DNA from: Elainella saxicola E1
GTDB taxonomy: Bacteria > Cyanobacteriota > Cyanobacteriia > Elainellales > Elainellaceae
NCBI GenBank assembly: GCA_002796835.1
Contig: LUGL01000024.1
Coordinates: 17,141 to 81,140 of the forward strand
Direction: 5' to 3'
DNA length: 64,000 nucleotides
Positions 47,804-58,874 of this stretch are shown piece by piece (the stretch's first letter is position 1; each line of letters opens with the position of its first letter). A program made the translations under genes and the position numbers. Below the pieces are notes generated by a model. That model saw only the letters and a list, made by a program, of their open reading frames with translations. It had not been told where the DNA came from and ran no database searches.

Positions 47804-48667
47804 TTGGATGGCGGGTTAGGCAATGATATTCTCAACGGCAGCACTGTTGATAACTTATTTAATGGCGATGAGGGCAATGATATCATCAACGGGAATGCAG
47901 GCAATGACATGATGCAAAGTGGTCCCGGTGATGACACACTCAATGGTGGATTCGGCAACGACTGGATGAGTGGAGGAACCAGTAATGATGTTTACTTTGT
48001 AGATAGCACGTTCGATGTCATTGTTGAAGGAGCTGATGAAGGCATCGATACAGTGAAAGCTTCCATTTCTTATACGATTCTCAGCGAAATCGAAAAAGTT
48101 ATTTTGACTGGCACTGCTTTAGGGGGAACAGGATATGAGCGAGCCAACATCATTACTGGCAACAGTAAAGGTAATACTCTGAATGGATTTGGTGGCAATG
48201 ATACGCTGACTGGCGCTGCTGGTGCAGATACATTGGCTGGTGGAAATGGGAACGATCGCCTAACGGGTGGTGCAGGTAATGATAGTTTATCAGGCGGGGC
48301 AGGACGCGATCGGTTTATTTACACTACAACCAGTGCTTATACGGCAACCGCAGTTGGCACAGACACAATTTTGGATTTTAGCCTTAACAACGACAAAATT
48401 GTGCTTGACCTGACCACCTTTACGGCTCTCAGCAGCTTAGCTGGCAATGGATTCAGTAATAGTAATGACTTTACTACAGTCACTGATAATTTGCAAGTTG
48501 AAGCAAGCGCTGCGGTTATTGTTTATAACACGACGAATGGTAATCTGTTCTATAACCAGAACGGGAACGCTCCAGGTTTAGGAACCGGTAGCTGCTTTGC
48601 CATACTCAGTGGTAATCCCCTCCTTAGTGCAAGCAATGCAGCAAGCAATTTTGTGATTCAGGTATAG
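47804..48667 (+). CDS. RTX-type calcium-binding protein (possibly 5'-truncated)
   Basis: GGLGNDILNG, GNDIINGNAGNDMM, GGNGNDRLTGGAGNDSLSGGAGRDRF; begins at TTG; open frame with RTX-family sequence continues upstream to about 47621 without a start. Confidence 0.82.
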   Translation: MDGGLGNDILNGSTVDNLFNGDEGNDIINGNAGNDMMQSGPGDDTLNGGFGNDWMSGGTSNDVYFVDSTFDVIVEGADEGIDTVKASISYTILSEIEKVILTGTALGGTGYERANIITGNSKGNTLNGFGGNDTLTGAAGADTLAGGNGNDRLTGGAGNDSLSGGAGRDRFIYTTTSAYTATAVGTDTILDFSLNNDKIVLDLTTFTALSSLAGNGFSNSNDFTTVTDNLQVEASAAVIVYNTTNGNLFYNQNGNAPGLGTGSCFAILSGNPLLSASNAASNFVIQV

Positions 48668-48768
48668 TTCAGCTTCACAGATTTAACCTCATCCTTTCAG
48701 CAAGTCTAGTTGATCGTCTTTTCTTGATTCTGTGATAGCAATTTTGTCTATGCGGATCGTCTTTAACG

Positions 48769-48813
48769 AAAATACCACAGTTGATTCTGAGGATTCAGTC
48801 ACTGTGGTATTTT
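48769..48813. terminator. Bidirectional terminator hairpin between convergent genes
   Basis: AAAATACCACAGT (48769-48781) / ACTGTGGTATTTT (48801-48813), perfect 13 bp with A/T flanks on both strands. Confidence 0.8.
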
Positions 48814-48829
48814 AATGAATGATTAAACT

Positions 48830-49873
48830 CTACAATTTTGGTCCTTTATAATAGACTTTGCTGCCGCTATCAGGAACGAAGTAACAGTTGCGGTAGGATC
48901 GCCATAATGCTTTCCAGATAGGTTCATGGGAAACATGATAGTGCTCACCTAAAACAGGCTTGATGGCCTCAGTTGCTTCCAGTAAGTGATAATGGGGGAT
49001 GGTAATGAAAATATGGTGAGCAACGTGAGTCCCAATATTATGATGAATTGGATTCACAAAGCCGTAGTTGCGATCGATCGTGGAAAGTGCCCCTTTGAGG
49101 AAGTACCAATCTTTGCCACGATACCAGGGAATTTCTTCATCAGTATGGTGCAGAAAGGTGACCAAATCCAGCCATGCCACAAAGACCAGATAGGGCATTA
49201 GGTAGTACTGGAATACAAAGCCGATACCATAGTGCAATCCAAGCGCCGTTAGAAAACTCAGCATCAAGACACAGCAAATCGTACTGGTGAGGACCTGCCA
49301 CTTTTCATGGGGACGGAAGAGCGGACTTTCAGGCAAGAAGTGAGAGCCTTGCTTTCCGGGCGATCGCCGAAATAAGTACAGCGGATAGACGACCAAAATA
49401 AGATGGAAACGAGCGAGTTTTTCGTACCACGCCATATTGTAGTACTGTGTTTCCGTGACCGGGTACCAGCTTTCATCGGTATCGATGTTGCCAGTGTTGG
49501 CATGATGCGTGCGATGACTGATGCGCCAGCCATGAAAAGGAACCAAGAGTGGGGTATGACAAATGTGACCTAGAAAATGGTTAAGCCAGCGATAGCGGGA
49601 GAATGATCCATGCCCACAATCATGACCGACCACGAACAATGCCCAAAAAAAAGTGCCTTGCAAAATCCAGAAAATTGGAAAGAACCAGGCTTGATTAATC
49701 TGAGCAGCTATCCAATAAAGCAAGGCGATGAGGCCAAAATCAAGAAATAGGTAGGAGAACGATCGCCAGAGACTAGATTGAAAACAGTGCGCCGGAATTG
49801 CCGAACGCACATCCTGAAGCGTGAAGGGTAGAGTTTCACGAACGAGCGGACGAGAAGCTAAGTTTAAGGTCAC
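48830..49873 (-). CDS. desB: Acyl-lipid fatty acid desaturase, omega-3/DesB type
   Basis: 347 aa; GHDCGHGSF, HRTHHANTGN and GTHVAHHIF histidine boxes; STIDRNYGFVNPIHHNIG. Confidence 0.85.
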   Translation of the reverse strand: MTLNLASRPLVRETLPFTLQDVRSAIPAHCFQSSLWRSFSYLFLDFGLIALLYWIAAQINQAWFFPIFWILQGTFFWALFVVGHDCGHGSFSRYRWLNHFLGHICHTPLLVPFHGWRISHRTHHANTGNIDTDESWYPVTETQYYNMAWYEKLARFHLILVVYPLYLFRRSPGKQGSHFLPESPLFRPHEKWQVLTSTICCVLMLSFLTALGLHYGIGFVFQYYLMPYLVFVAWLDLVTFLHHTDEEIPWYRGKDWYFLKGALSTIDRNYGFVNPIHHNIGTHVAHHIFITIPHYHLLEATEAIKPVLGEHYHVSHEPIWKALWRSYRNCYFVPDSGSKVYYKGPKL

Positions 49874-50081
49874 TTTGTCAAGGTACTGATAGGTAACAAA
49901 AGGGAGGGTTGTGACCTAACCCCATGAAAGAGGATGAAACACAACTCCCCACCGGAAGAATATTTTAATCCTTAATGATCCTTTACAAATAGAGAATGTT
50001 TGCCTATCTTTCGCCCCAGCTCTATTGATTTTTAGGTGTAGAGATGATCAAAGTTAGGAGATGCCTGGATGGTTGACGCTT

Positions 50082-52385
50082 CTAACTGCCTTGAAAAATA
50101 ATGTAAATTGCCCAGAGCGCTGCAAAACTGGCGAGAAACGTAGACCAGAGCGGATGATAGCTGCGTAGCGTCCTACCGCTGGTTTGAGCCTGAATAGTTT
50201 CCACATCAATCCAGGGGGTAGCACCTCGACGGAACCAGCCCGTCACAATGACAGGTCGATCGATCCAAACAACAGGTCGTAATGCTTTCGGAAACAGATC
50301 GCCCAGCCAACCCCAGCTAGAGGTGTAGTGCAGTCGAATCACACCTGTAGGAGTTTGCAACATCAGATCACGGTAAAGCCAGTTGTGAAAGCCTTTTCGC
50401 CCCAATAAAGTACCACTCAGTCGCACAGCCTGACTATCGATCGGCAAAGTGCTTGGATCGATCAACAACTCGGCCAGATCAGGATCGACCCGCAAACTCG
50501 ATCGCTTGATGTCTGGAAACGAGGGGTTGATCCGCAAAAACATGCCAATGCTGAACCCAAGCAGACAGCAGGCCAGCAGCACTGACCGATCGCCCGCCAA
50601 CCAAGCCAGTTCAAACCAGCGCAACTGTCGGGCCAACCAGCCAAACGCCCAGAGCAACATCGCTACCGAAAAACCGATCGGTATGCCAAAGAAAGGAGCC
50701 CCTTGCAGCAGCAGGCGTTGTCTTTGAGGCAGCGGTCGCTCGCGCAATGGACGCCAATCCAATTCTGACTCTAAGCGCCATTTATGGGCATATTGCATCA
50801 ACAAGTTGAGTCGATCGCCTAAAGGTGGATGGGTATTGTTCACGCTTAACCAGGAGCGGGAGGGGTTGCGTCGGTCCCATTCCAATAGAGCTGAATTGCC
50901 GTCATAGGTGCTGCCGATCGTCAGACCATTGCGATAGCCCACTGGCAGCAGCATTTCCAGGCTTTCGAGCAGCGCATCCGTTTGTTTCTGCTGCTGAATC
51001 TGTTGAGCAGTGCCCAGAGCTACTTTCAGCAACGCTCGTGTCAGGCCGTTGGGATTCCCCGTCAGTTCAGTGGCTAGCCGATCGCTATAGTAGAGCCGCA
51101 CTCGCGATAACCAGAGCCCCGGTATGCGCAATAACCAAAACAAGCCGTAATGCAGGGAGGAAATTGCCACCACCACCGTTTGCAAGACGCGATCATGCTG
51201 ACGATCGCCCCAAGCGGCCACTTTCCAATAAATCTGATAGGAAATTTGGGCCATCAACGCGATCGTAGACATCACCCCCAGATCCCAGTAGCGAATATGG
51301 GCGAGTTCTGCCGCAATTAAGGCTACAATCTCATCTTCCTGAAGCTGCTTGAGCAACCCTTGACTCACAACAATGCGAGCAGTGCGGGGCAAATTGCCAT
51401 AGGAAAAAACTACGGGAGCCTCGATCGGCAACTGCTTCAGGATTGGAATGGGTTGGCGACGTTGACCACTGACTCGTTTCAGCAACCGGACTGCTTCTGG
51501 GCTCACCTGCCCCAACTGATCGAGTGAGCAGGATTTGGCCTGGTAAGCGCGCAGCAAAAAATCCAGCAACCAGGGAGAAACTACCCAAAAGACGACTATC
51601 AGCCCGATCACAAAAACAGTCCATTCGATCGGCAGAATCAGGCGAGGAATAGGGGTAAACCAGCTTATGCGCGTCGAAATCCAGTTCCAACTCTGACAGA
51701 TTCCCTGCAATCCAGTGCGGATGATCCAGAACAAGAGCACGATCGATCCGGCTTCAAGCGCAAACAGGCTAGAAACATCTATCTGACCCAGTGAGGTCCA
51801 TTTTTGACTGCGACCTGCGTTTTGCCAGAGGGCTTTTGGAGAGGAGAGGGTGACTGAGGAGGGTGGCGTGAGAGGGGTGGAGGATGGAGGGAGAGGGGGA
51901 GAGGGAGAGGGTGTTTCCTGAACGGATGGAACGGGCTTAGCGGCAGCAATGGGGCGTTGGGCAGTCGAATTTCCAGACAATGGCACAAAACCGGTGACAT
52001 CCGGGGTGGCGGCATCCGGGGAAAGGGGGGTGAAGCCAGTCGCATCAGGTTGAGGAGAGTGGATGGGAGCTGACTCGATCTGGGTGAGTTCCGCTAAAGT
52101 CTGCTGGCTCCAGGTTTGCACTTGCGGATTGGCATGCTGGATCAACGGCTGGCAGAGCTGAATCGCCCGATCGATCTGCTGCGTGCGTTTATAGGCTTTG
52201 ATCAGTCCCATTTGCGCCTTCACCTGGATCGTGGCATCAGGGCTCGCCTGACAAGCTTCGAGCTGGGCGATCGCGGCTTGATAATCTTTTTGCTTCAGCG
52301 CAGCCAATCCGGCTTGGAGCTTCTGCGGAAGAGTGGATGCACTGGATTGGGCAGAGGCCCCCGATGAATCAGAAAAGTGAGTCAT
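50082..52385 (-). CDS. TPR domain + M48 family metalloprotease
   Basis: 767 aa; N-terminal TPR, Pro-rich linker, TM, ALIAAELAHIRYWDLGVMS (HExxH-like position reads AAELAH), NNTHPPLGDRLNLL. Confidence 0.85.
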   Translation of the reverse strand: MTHFSDSSGASAQSSASTLPQKLQAGLAALKQKDYQAAIAQLEACQASPDATIQVKAQMGLIKAYKRTQQIDRAIQLCQPLIQHANPQVQTWSQQTLAELTQIESAPIHSPQPDATGFTPLSPDAATPDVTGFVPLSGNSTAQRPIAAAKPVPSVQETPSPSPPLPPSSTPLTPPSSVTLSSPKALWQNAGRSQKWTSLGQIDVSSLFALEAGSIVLLFWIIRTGLQGICQSWNWISTRISWFTPIPRLILPIEWTVFVIGLIVVFWVVSPWLLDFLLRAYQAKSCSLDQLGQVSPEAVRLLKRVSGQRRQPIPILKQLPIEAPVVFSYGNLPRTARIVVSQGLLKQLQEDEIVALIAAELAHIRYWDLGVMSTIALMAQISYQIYWKVAAWGDRQHDRVLQTVVVAISSLHYGLFWLLRIPGLWLSRVRLYYSDRLATELTGNPNGLTRALLKVALGTAQQIQQQKQTDALLESLEMLLPVGYRNGLTIGSTYDGNSALLEWDRRNPSRSWLSVNNTHPPLGDRLNLLMQYAHKWRLESELDWRPLRERPLPQRQRLLLQGAPFFGIPIGFSVAMLLWAFGWLARQLRWFELAWLAGDRSVLLACCLLGFSIGMFLRINPSFPDIKRSSLRVDPDLAELLIDPSTLPIDSQAVRLSGTLLGRKGFHNWLYRDLMLQTPTGVIRLHYTSSWGWLGDLFPKALRPVVWIDRPVIVTGWFRRGATPWIDVETIQAQTSGRTLRSYHPLWSTFLASFAALWAIYIIFQGS

Positions 52386-52654
52386 ACCGCTGAGGATGGG
52401 TTGTCACTGCGTAGAATACCCCACCTATTCTTTTAGCGAACTTTCGCAACTTTATGTCTAAGCATCTTTCCTTCACTGAAATTTTGAGATTTGTAGATTC
52501 AAAATCCCTGAAATTACCCTGAGGTCCGACAGGACGCAGAAGTTAGGTTGTACGTATCCCTACATAGGTGTCGAAATTGTTGGGTGTTGTGATACTGACC
52601 TGTTGAGACAAAGCTGAGCTGAACGGATTGTTTCGATTCCCCTAATTTGTCACG

Positions 52655-54373
52655 ATGGTCACCTTCAACTTTACCTATCAACCTGGTATTACCCTGCAAC
52701 AAATGATCGGCTTTGAAATTGCAGGCCGACTCTGGAGTACCTACTTCACCGATCCAGTCACAGTCAACATCCATGTTGGCACAAGCAACCTCGACCAAAG
52801 TGTATTAGCAGGTGCGCTGTCGGGATACAAAACAGCAATTCCGTACACCGGGTATGAAACAAATGGGCTGAGAAGCTACATCCAAAATGATGCTAAATCA
52901 CAAGATGATTCGACAGCCTACAATAGCTCAATTACAACTTCAATGAATGGTGGAGCGTTCATCATTTATGATGCCTCTGGTCAAGCCTTAGGAGCGAGGA
53001 TCGCAAATGGGACTAGCGTTTCGATTCCCCGTGCGAATGCTAAAGCACTGAATGTACCACTCGACAATGCAGCAGGGTTGGATGGCTACATTATTGTCAA
53101 TCAAACGGTCAAAAATACGGCAGGGCAAGTTGTGCCTTGGGGCTATAACTACAGTTCAGCAACTGTGGCCAGTAATACGATCGATTTTGTCAGTGTGGCG
53201 GCTCATGAAATCGGCCATGTGTTGGGTTTTGTTAGTGGAGTCGATCGCCCCTGGAAATTCACTGTTGCAGGTTCTTCCTCCTTATCTTACGAAGAATCAA
53301 GGTCTTTGTTAGAAGAACGGATCAATGAATCAACGCCATTAGATCTGTTCCGGACGTTGGATATCTCTAATGTCGCATCAAGTGTGACTCGTGAGCGCTC
53401 TATCGGCGGCAGTCCCTTCCTCTCTCTGAGCAATGGGAATACTTCAACAGCACTTGGCTATTTTGCAACTGGCAAAGACAAAACCCAGGGAGGAAACGGA
53501 TTTCAGGCCAGCCATTGGCTCGGGCAAGGAACATCGTCAGGTCTGATGAATGCGACTGTAGGAACTGGGATTCGAGCCAGTTTTGCCAATCTCGATTTGC
53601 GTACTTTTGATGTGATTGGCTGGGATCGTTCTACGGCAACTACGAGTACTAGCCTGAGCTGGTCCACCTTACTGAGTCAGGCGAAACAGGCGCTCGCCAA
53701 CCGCATCAGTAAAACAACCACCTGGCTGGATAGTAATACCACCACTGCAACCAGTTTACTTTCTCAAGACCGTTTGACCGATGTGGATGCCATGGCAGAT
53801 GCAAATCCTAACATCTACGAAGGCAGAGCGAACCATCCAGGAGGTTCCTGGCAAGAACTCTTCAGTTTGTTGAGTGAACAGGGACTGTACGACAGTTTGG
53901 CAACTGATCAAACTAGCAAGCCTCCCCAGGCCACACAAGATTCAGATGTGTTAGCAGGCAGCACAGAGGATGATGTCCTGGCAGGACACCAAGGCCATGA
54001 TCAGTTGATTGGCTTTACTGGAGACGATCGGCTCGCAGGCAATCGTGGTCAGGATGTTTTATTGGGCAACTTGGGTTGCGATCGGATATCTGGTGGCGTG
54101 GGCGATGATCTACTCGTTGGCGGTCGGGGGGGCGATCGTCTGATTGGGGGGCAAGGAAAAGATATCTTTGTCATCCAGAATCGGTTTGGCATGGATGAGG
54201 TGGCAGATTTCACCAATGGGCAAGACCAACTCCTTTTAGACCAGGGGCTACAGTTTGGTCAGTTAACCATTACCCAGCAAGGCAATGACACCTTGATTCG
54301 TCTGGAGCAAACACCGCTAATGTTGCTGCATGGTGTGAGTGCCGATCAAATAACGATCGCCGATTTTGCTTAA
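52655..54373 (+). CDS. Secreted metalloprotease (HEIGHVLGF) with C-terminal RTX repeats, NF038122-like
   Basis: 572 aa; VAAHEIGHVLGFVSGVDR zinc motif; DVLAGHQGHDQLIGFTGDDRLAGNRGQDVLLGNLGCDRISGGVGDDLLVGGRGGDRL. Confidence 0.88.
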   Translation: MVTFNFTYQPGITLQQMIGFEIAGRLWSTYFTDPVTVNIHVGTSNLDQSVLAGALSGYKTAIPYTGYETNGLRSYIQNDAKSQDDSTAYNSSITTSMNGGAFIIYDASGQALGARIANGTSVSIPRANAKALNVPLDNAAGLDGYIIVNQTVKNTAGQVVPWGYNYSSATVASNTIDFVSVAAHEIGHVLGFVSGVDRPWKFTVAGSSSLSYEESRSLLEERINESTPLDLFRTLDISNVASSVTRERSIGGSPFLSLSNGNTSTALGYFATGKDKTQGGNGFQASHWLGQGTSSGLMNATVGTGIRASFANLDLRTFDVIGWDRSTATTSTSLSWSTLLSQAKQALANRISKTTTWLDSNTTTATSLLSQDRLTDVDAMADANPNIYEGRANHPGGSWQELFSLLSEQGLYDSLATDQTSKPPQATQDSDVLAGSTEDDVLAGHQGHDQLIGFTGDDRLAGNRGQDVLLGNLGCDRISGGVGDDLLVGGRGGDRLIGGQGKDIFVIQNRFGMDEVADFTNGQDQLLLDQGLQFGQLTITQQGNDTLIRLEQTPLMLLHGVSADQITIADFA

Positions 54374-54420
54374 AACTTGCAAAGACTTTTTACCCTTGCT
54401 TGCTCTCCATTGGAGATATG

Positions 54421-54469
54421 CCATGCTCAGGAGCATGGGATTACACCTTAATCAATCCGCGCTCCTGAG
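54421..54469. repeat. Overlapping inverted repeats downstream of the metalloprotease gene
   Basis: CCATGCT-CAGG-AGCATGG (54421-54438) and CTCAGGAGC (54426-54434) / GCTCCTGAG (54461-54469); the two pairings are mutually exclusive. Confidence 0.7.
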
Positions 54470-54682
54470 TATTCCCTCTGCCAAAATTTCTCTAAGAAAA
54501 AATTAATTGCTCCGATCGGATTTCCTGCTTTCTTATCCCCCCACCTTCTCAGTAACTGGAAGGTTTATATTATAAGGAGTTGCAGAATTCATCATTCAGG
54601 GGGATTGTGTATTAACGGAATTCCCTGCTGAATGGGTACACGAAACCCCCTCTCGTGAATCATCACAATTCTCCCCCTCTCT

Positions 54683-56809
54683 ATGTACCTATCACTTTGG
54701 CCCGGCAAACCCTATCCGCTCGGAGCCTTCTGGGATGGAAAGGGAACTAATTTTGCCCTATTTTCAGAACATGCAACCCAGGTTGAACTCTGTTTATTTG
54801 ACAACCAGGGACGAGAAACTCGGCTCTCTTTAACCGAGGTCAGCAATTTCGTTTGGCATGGCTATGTACCTTCGATCGGCCCAGGACAGCGCTATGGCTT
54901 TCGGGTGCATGGTCCATTTAAACCCTTAGCAGGACATCGATTTAATCCCAACAAATTACTGATCGATCCCTATGCCAAGGCGATCGAAGGTGACATTCAA
55001 TTTGGTGAGGCAATTTTTGGCTACGCCTGGGATCATCCCGATCAGGATCTGTCTTTTTCAGAGTTGGACGATGCCGATCTCGTGCCTAAGGCCGTTGTGA
55101 TTGATGATTCGTTTGACTGGGAGGATGACACGCTGCTGCAAACGCCGCGCCACGAAACAATCATCTATGAAACGCATGTGCGGGGCTTCACCAAACTCCA
55201 TCCTGAAATTCCGCATCACTTGCGCGGTACCTATGCGGGTCTGGCTCATCCTGCAGCAATTTCTCACTTTCAGGCATTAGGCATCACTGCGGTGGAACTG
55301 ATGCCGGTACACCACTTTCTGGCGTTTCCAGGTCACTTGATCGATCGAGGGTTACGCAACTATTGGGGCTATGATTCGATCTGCTATTTGGCTCCCTACT
55401 CTGGCTATAGCGCCAGCGGCACCCACGGCGGTCAAGTCACTGAGTTCAAGCAGATGGTCAAAGCACTGCATAAGGCCGGAATTGAAGTAATTTTAGACGT
55501 GGTCTACAACCATACGGGCGAAGGCAATCAGTTTGGTCCAACGCTGTCTCTACGCGGCATTGATAATGCTTCCTACTATAGACTCGTCGAGTCCGAACCT
55601 CGCTATTACATGGACTTTACGGGCTGCGGCAACTCGCTGAATGTGCGCCATCCTCAGGTGTTGAAGCTGATTATGGACAGCTTGCGCTATTGGGTATTGG
55701 ACATGCATGTGGATGGCTTCCGGTTTGATTTGGCTTCGGCCTTAGCTCGCGAACTCTATGCGGTCGATCGGCTGGCAGCCTTTTTCGACATCATTCACCA
55801 AGATCCCGTTCTGGCAGATGTCAAGCTGATCGCTGAGCCCTGGGATGTGGGAGAGGGTGGCTATCAAGTCGGGGAGTTTCCGCTGCTCTGGTCGGAATGG
55901 AACGGCAAGTATCGCGATACTGTCCGAGATTTTTGGCGCGGAGAAGATAGTTTGCTGGCCGATTTTGCCTATCGATTTACTGGCAGTTCCGATCTCTACC
56001 AAAGTAATGGCCGCAATCCTAGCGCCAGCATCAATTTCGTCACCGCTCACGACGGATTTACGTTACTAGATCTGGTGAGCTATAACGAAAAGCATAATGA
56101 GGATAACGCAGAAGATAACAAAGATGGGGAAAGCCATAACCGTTCCTGGAACTGTGGCGAAGAAGGTGAAACCGATGATCCAGAAATATTAGCGCTACGG
56201 CGACGGCAACAGCGAAACTTCTTGGTAACCCTGATGCTCTCGCAAGGAGTGCCCATGCTGCTTAGCGGCGATGAAATGGGCCGATCGCAACAGGGAAACA
56301 ACAATGCCTATTGCCAAGATAACGAAATTTCCTGGCTGAATTGGAATTTACAGGCTGAAAATGAAGCCCTGCTAGACTTTAGTCGTCAATTGATTGAATT
56401 TCGCCGTAAGCATCCCATCTTTCGTCAACGCAAATGGTTTCAAGGTCGAGCCATTTTTGGTTCCACCGTGAAAGATATCACCTGGTTCAATCCAGATGGC
56501 AGCGAAATGACCGATCGACAGTGGGAAAACGACTATACCAAGGCAGTCAGCATTTTCTTGAACGGAGAGGAAATTACAACACCCGGTGAACGCGGTGAAC
56601 GCATTATTGACGACAGTTTCTTGATCTTTTTTAATGCCCATTACGAAGCAATTGAATTTTCCATTCCTGAAGGATTGCAACCCTGGGAATGGGCAGTGAT
56701 GATTGATACTCAATCAGATCGATTCTTAAATGGCACCCTGCGATACACCGAAGACAAACCAATTTTGGTAGAACCACGATCGGTCATGTTACTTCAGCGA
56801 TTGGGCTAG
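54683..56809 (+). CDS. glgX: Glycogen debranching enzyme (isoamylase type)
   Basis: 708 aa; [101 protein letters not shown]. Confidence 0.96.
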   Translation: MYLSLWPGKPYPLGAFWDGKGTNFALFSEHATQVELCLFDNQGRETRLSLTEVSNFVWHGYVPSIGPGQRYGFRVHGPFKPLAGHRFNPNKLLIDPYAKAIEGDIQFGEAIFGYAWDHPDQDLSFSELDDADLVPKAVVIDDSFDWEDDTLLQTPRHETIIYETHVRGFTKLHPEIPHHLRGTYAGLAHPAAISHFQALGITAVELMPVHHFLAFPGHLIDRGLRNYWGYDSICYLAPYSGYSASGTHGGQVTEFKQMVKALHKAGIEVILDVVYNHTGEGNQFGPTLSLRGIDNASYYRLVESEPRYYMDFTGCGNSLNVRHPQVLKLIMDSLRYWVLDMHVDGFRFDLASALARELYAVDRLAAFFDIIHQDPVLADVKLIAEPWDVGEGGYQVGEFPLLWSEWNGKYRDTVRDFWRGEDSLLADFAYRFTGSSDLYQSNGRNPSASINFVTAHDGFTLLDLVSYNEKHNEDNAEDNKDGESHNRSWNCGEEGETDDPEILALRRRQQRNFLVTLMLSQGVPMLLSGDEMGRSQQGNNNAYCQDNEISWLNWNLQAENEALLDFSRQLIEFRRKHPIFRQRKWFQGRAIFGSTVKDITWFNPDGSEMTDRQWENDYTKAVSIFLNGEEITTPGERGERIIDDSFLIFFNAHYEAIEFSIPEGLQPWEWAVMIDTQSDRFLNGTLRYTEDKPILVEPRSVMLLQRLG

Positions 56810-57032
56810 TTGATTAAAGGATTGAATTTGTGCAAACCTAGATTTGTTTTCGAATCATTCGTTGCTCCATTCATTTGCAGCAAAACAAGATACTTTCCAG
56901 CTTGACTCAACTTTGCATCAACCTTTGGATCAACATAGTTCTCCAGGATGATGGCTGATTTGGAGGTTGATGTAATAAAAATTAAAGTGAGATTTTTACC
57001 CACCTAAACATTGAGAAACCATTGAGAAACCT

Positions 57033-58874
57033 ATGGAAATCGGCTCCCATTACCTCGGCGATCGTCAATGTGCTTTTACAGTTTGGGCTCCTCAACTTAA
57101 ACAGGTTGCAGTCCACTTCATTGCCCCCGAGGAAAAAATAGTGCCATTGCAGCAAGATGAGCAGGGCTACTGGCGCGGAACGATTGAAACTGATCCTGGT
57201 GCACTCTATTTTTATCAGCTTGATGGAGAGACCGATCGTCCCGATCCAGCCTCGAATTGCCAACCTCAGGGGGTACATGGACCTTCTCAAGTGGTGGATC
57301 ACAATCAGTTCGCCTGGATGGACCAAGACTGGCAAAACAGGCCCCTTAAAGACTATGTCATCTATGAACTGCACGTAGGCACATTCACGCCAGAGGGCAC
57401 ATTTGAGGCCATTATTCCCCGGATTCCAGAGCTGCTAGAGCTGGGGGTGAATGCGATCGAACTGATGCCGATCGCTCAATTTCCAGGAGAACGTAACTGG
57501 GGCTATGACGGCACTTATCTCTATGGTGTGCAATATTCCTATGGCGGTGTGAACGGTCTGAAGCAGCTGATTAATGCTTGTCATCAGCAGGGCATGGCGG
57601 TCATTCTCGATACGGTGTATAACCACTTTGGGCCTGAAGGTAACTATATTGGCTGCTATGGTCCCTACTTTACCCAAAAATACAAAACGCCCTGGGGTAG
57701 CGCGATCAACTTTGACGATGCCTATAGTCCGATCGTCCGCAATTTCTTCATTCAAAATGCGCTGTACTGGTTTCGGGAATACCACATTGATGCATTGCGC
57801 CTGGATGCAACCGATCACATTTTGGATCACGGAGCCAAGCATTTTCTGCAACAGCTTGGGGAAGAAGTGGCTGTTTTCTCTCAACAGCAAGGCCGCCCTT
57901 TTTATCTGACTGCCGAATGCGATTTGAACGATGCGCGTTGGGTGCGCCCCTGTGAGAAAGGTGGGTTTGGCCTTGATGCCCAATGGAATGATGAGTTCCA
58001 CCATGCTCTCCATGCGTTGCTGACAAAAGAGCAGTCTGGCTATTACGTTGATTTTGGTGACTTGCAGCATCTTGCTAAAGCCTACACTCACAATTTTGTC
58101 TATACCTGGAATTTCTCGAAAAACCGCCAGAAATATCACGGCTCCGATCCCTCAGACTGTCCACCTGATCAATTTGTCGTATTTAGCCAGAATCACGATC
58201 AGGTCGGCAATCGGATGTTGGGCGATCGGCTTTGTCATCTCATTCCTTTTGAAGCCCAGAAGTTAGCAGCGGCTACCACATTCCTATCTCCCTCAATTCC
58301 GCTAATTTTTATGGGAGAAGAATATGGTGAAACAGCTCCCTTCCAGTATTTTGTCAGCCATGGTGATCCGGACTTAGTGGCTGCTGTCCGCAAAGGACGG
58401 AAGGAAGAATTTGCGGCGTTCCATGCTGTTGGCGAAGCTCCCGATCCGCAGTCGGAAGAAACGTTTCAGCGATCGAAGCTGCATTGGGAACAACGCTATG
58501 AGGGAGAGCACAAAATCCTCTGGCAGTTCTATCAAACGCTATTGCGCTTACGGCGAGAAGTTCCAGCTTTGAGTCATGCCGATCGTCAATGTCTGGAAGT
58601 GACTCCAATGGTTGAAAAGAACTTGCTGAAGCTGCGGCGTTGGCATAACGGCAGTGAGGTATTCTGTCTGATGAATTTCCATGCAGAGGCAGTGACGGTG
58701 ACAGTCACACTGCCGCCCGGAACTTGGAAAAAGCTGCTTGATTCGGCAGATACTCAATGGCATGGACCAGGCAATCCTCTGCCGGATGTAGTGCCAACTG
58801 AGCGCGATGAAACCGTTGCCCAGCAGCAATTTAACCTCAGTCCCTATAGTGTTGTGGTTTACAGCCGCTTGTAG
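57033..58874 (+). CDS. treZ: Malto-oligosyltrehalose trehalohydrolase
   Basis: 613 aa; YELHVGTFTPEGTFEAI, GVNAIELMPIAQFPGERNWGYDG, DALRLDATDHI, FSQNHDQVGNRMLGDRL, FMGEEYGETAPFQYFVSHGDPDLV. Confidence 0.96.
   Translation: MEIGSHYLGDRQCAFTVWAPQLKQVAVHFIAPEEKIVPLQQDEQGYWRGTIETDPGALYFYQLDGETDRPDPASNCQPQGVHGPSQVVDHNQFAWMDQDWQNRPLKDYVIYELHVGTFTPEGTFEAIIPRIPELLELGVNAIELMPIAQFPGERNWGYDGTYLYGVQYSYGGVNGLKQLINACHQQGMAVILDTVYNHFGPEGNYIGCYGPYFTQKYKTPWGSAINFDDAYSPIVRNFFIQNALYWFREYHIDALRLDATDHILDHGAKHFLQQLGEEVAVFSQQQGRPFYLTAECDLNDARWVRPCEKGGFGLDAQWNDEFHHALHALLTKEQSGYYVDFGDLQHLAKAYTHNFVYTWNFSKNRQKYHGSDPSDCPPDQFVVFSQNHDQVGNRMLGDRLCHLIPFEAQKLAAATTFLSPSIPLIFMGEEYGETAPFQYFVSHGDPDLVAAVRKGRKEEFAAFHAVGEAPDPQSEETFQRSKLHWEQRYEGEHKILWQFYQTLLRLRREVPALSHADRQCLEVTPMVEKNLLKLRRWHNGSEVFCLMNFHAEAVTVTVTLPPGTWKKLLDSADTQWHGPGNPLPDVVPTERDETVAQQQFNLSPYSVVVYSRL

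Noticed and set aside
57435-58139. 234-aa minus strand ORF opposite treZ, and 193-aa ORF at 60612-61193 opposite treY
   Set aside because: Antisense shadow ORFs of strongly conserved coding sequence; no independent motifs.
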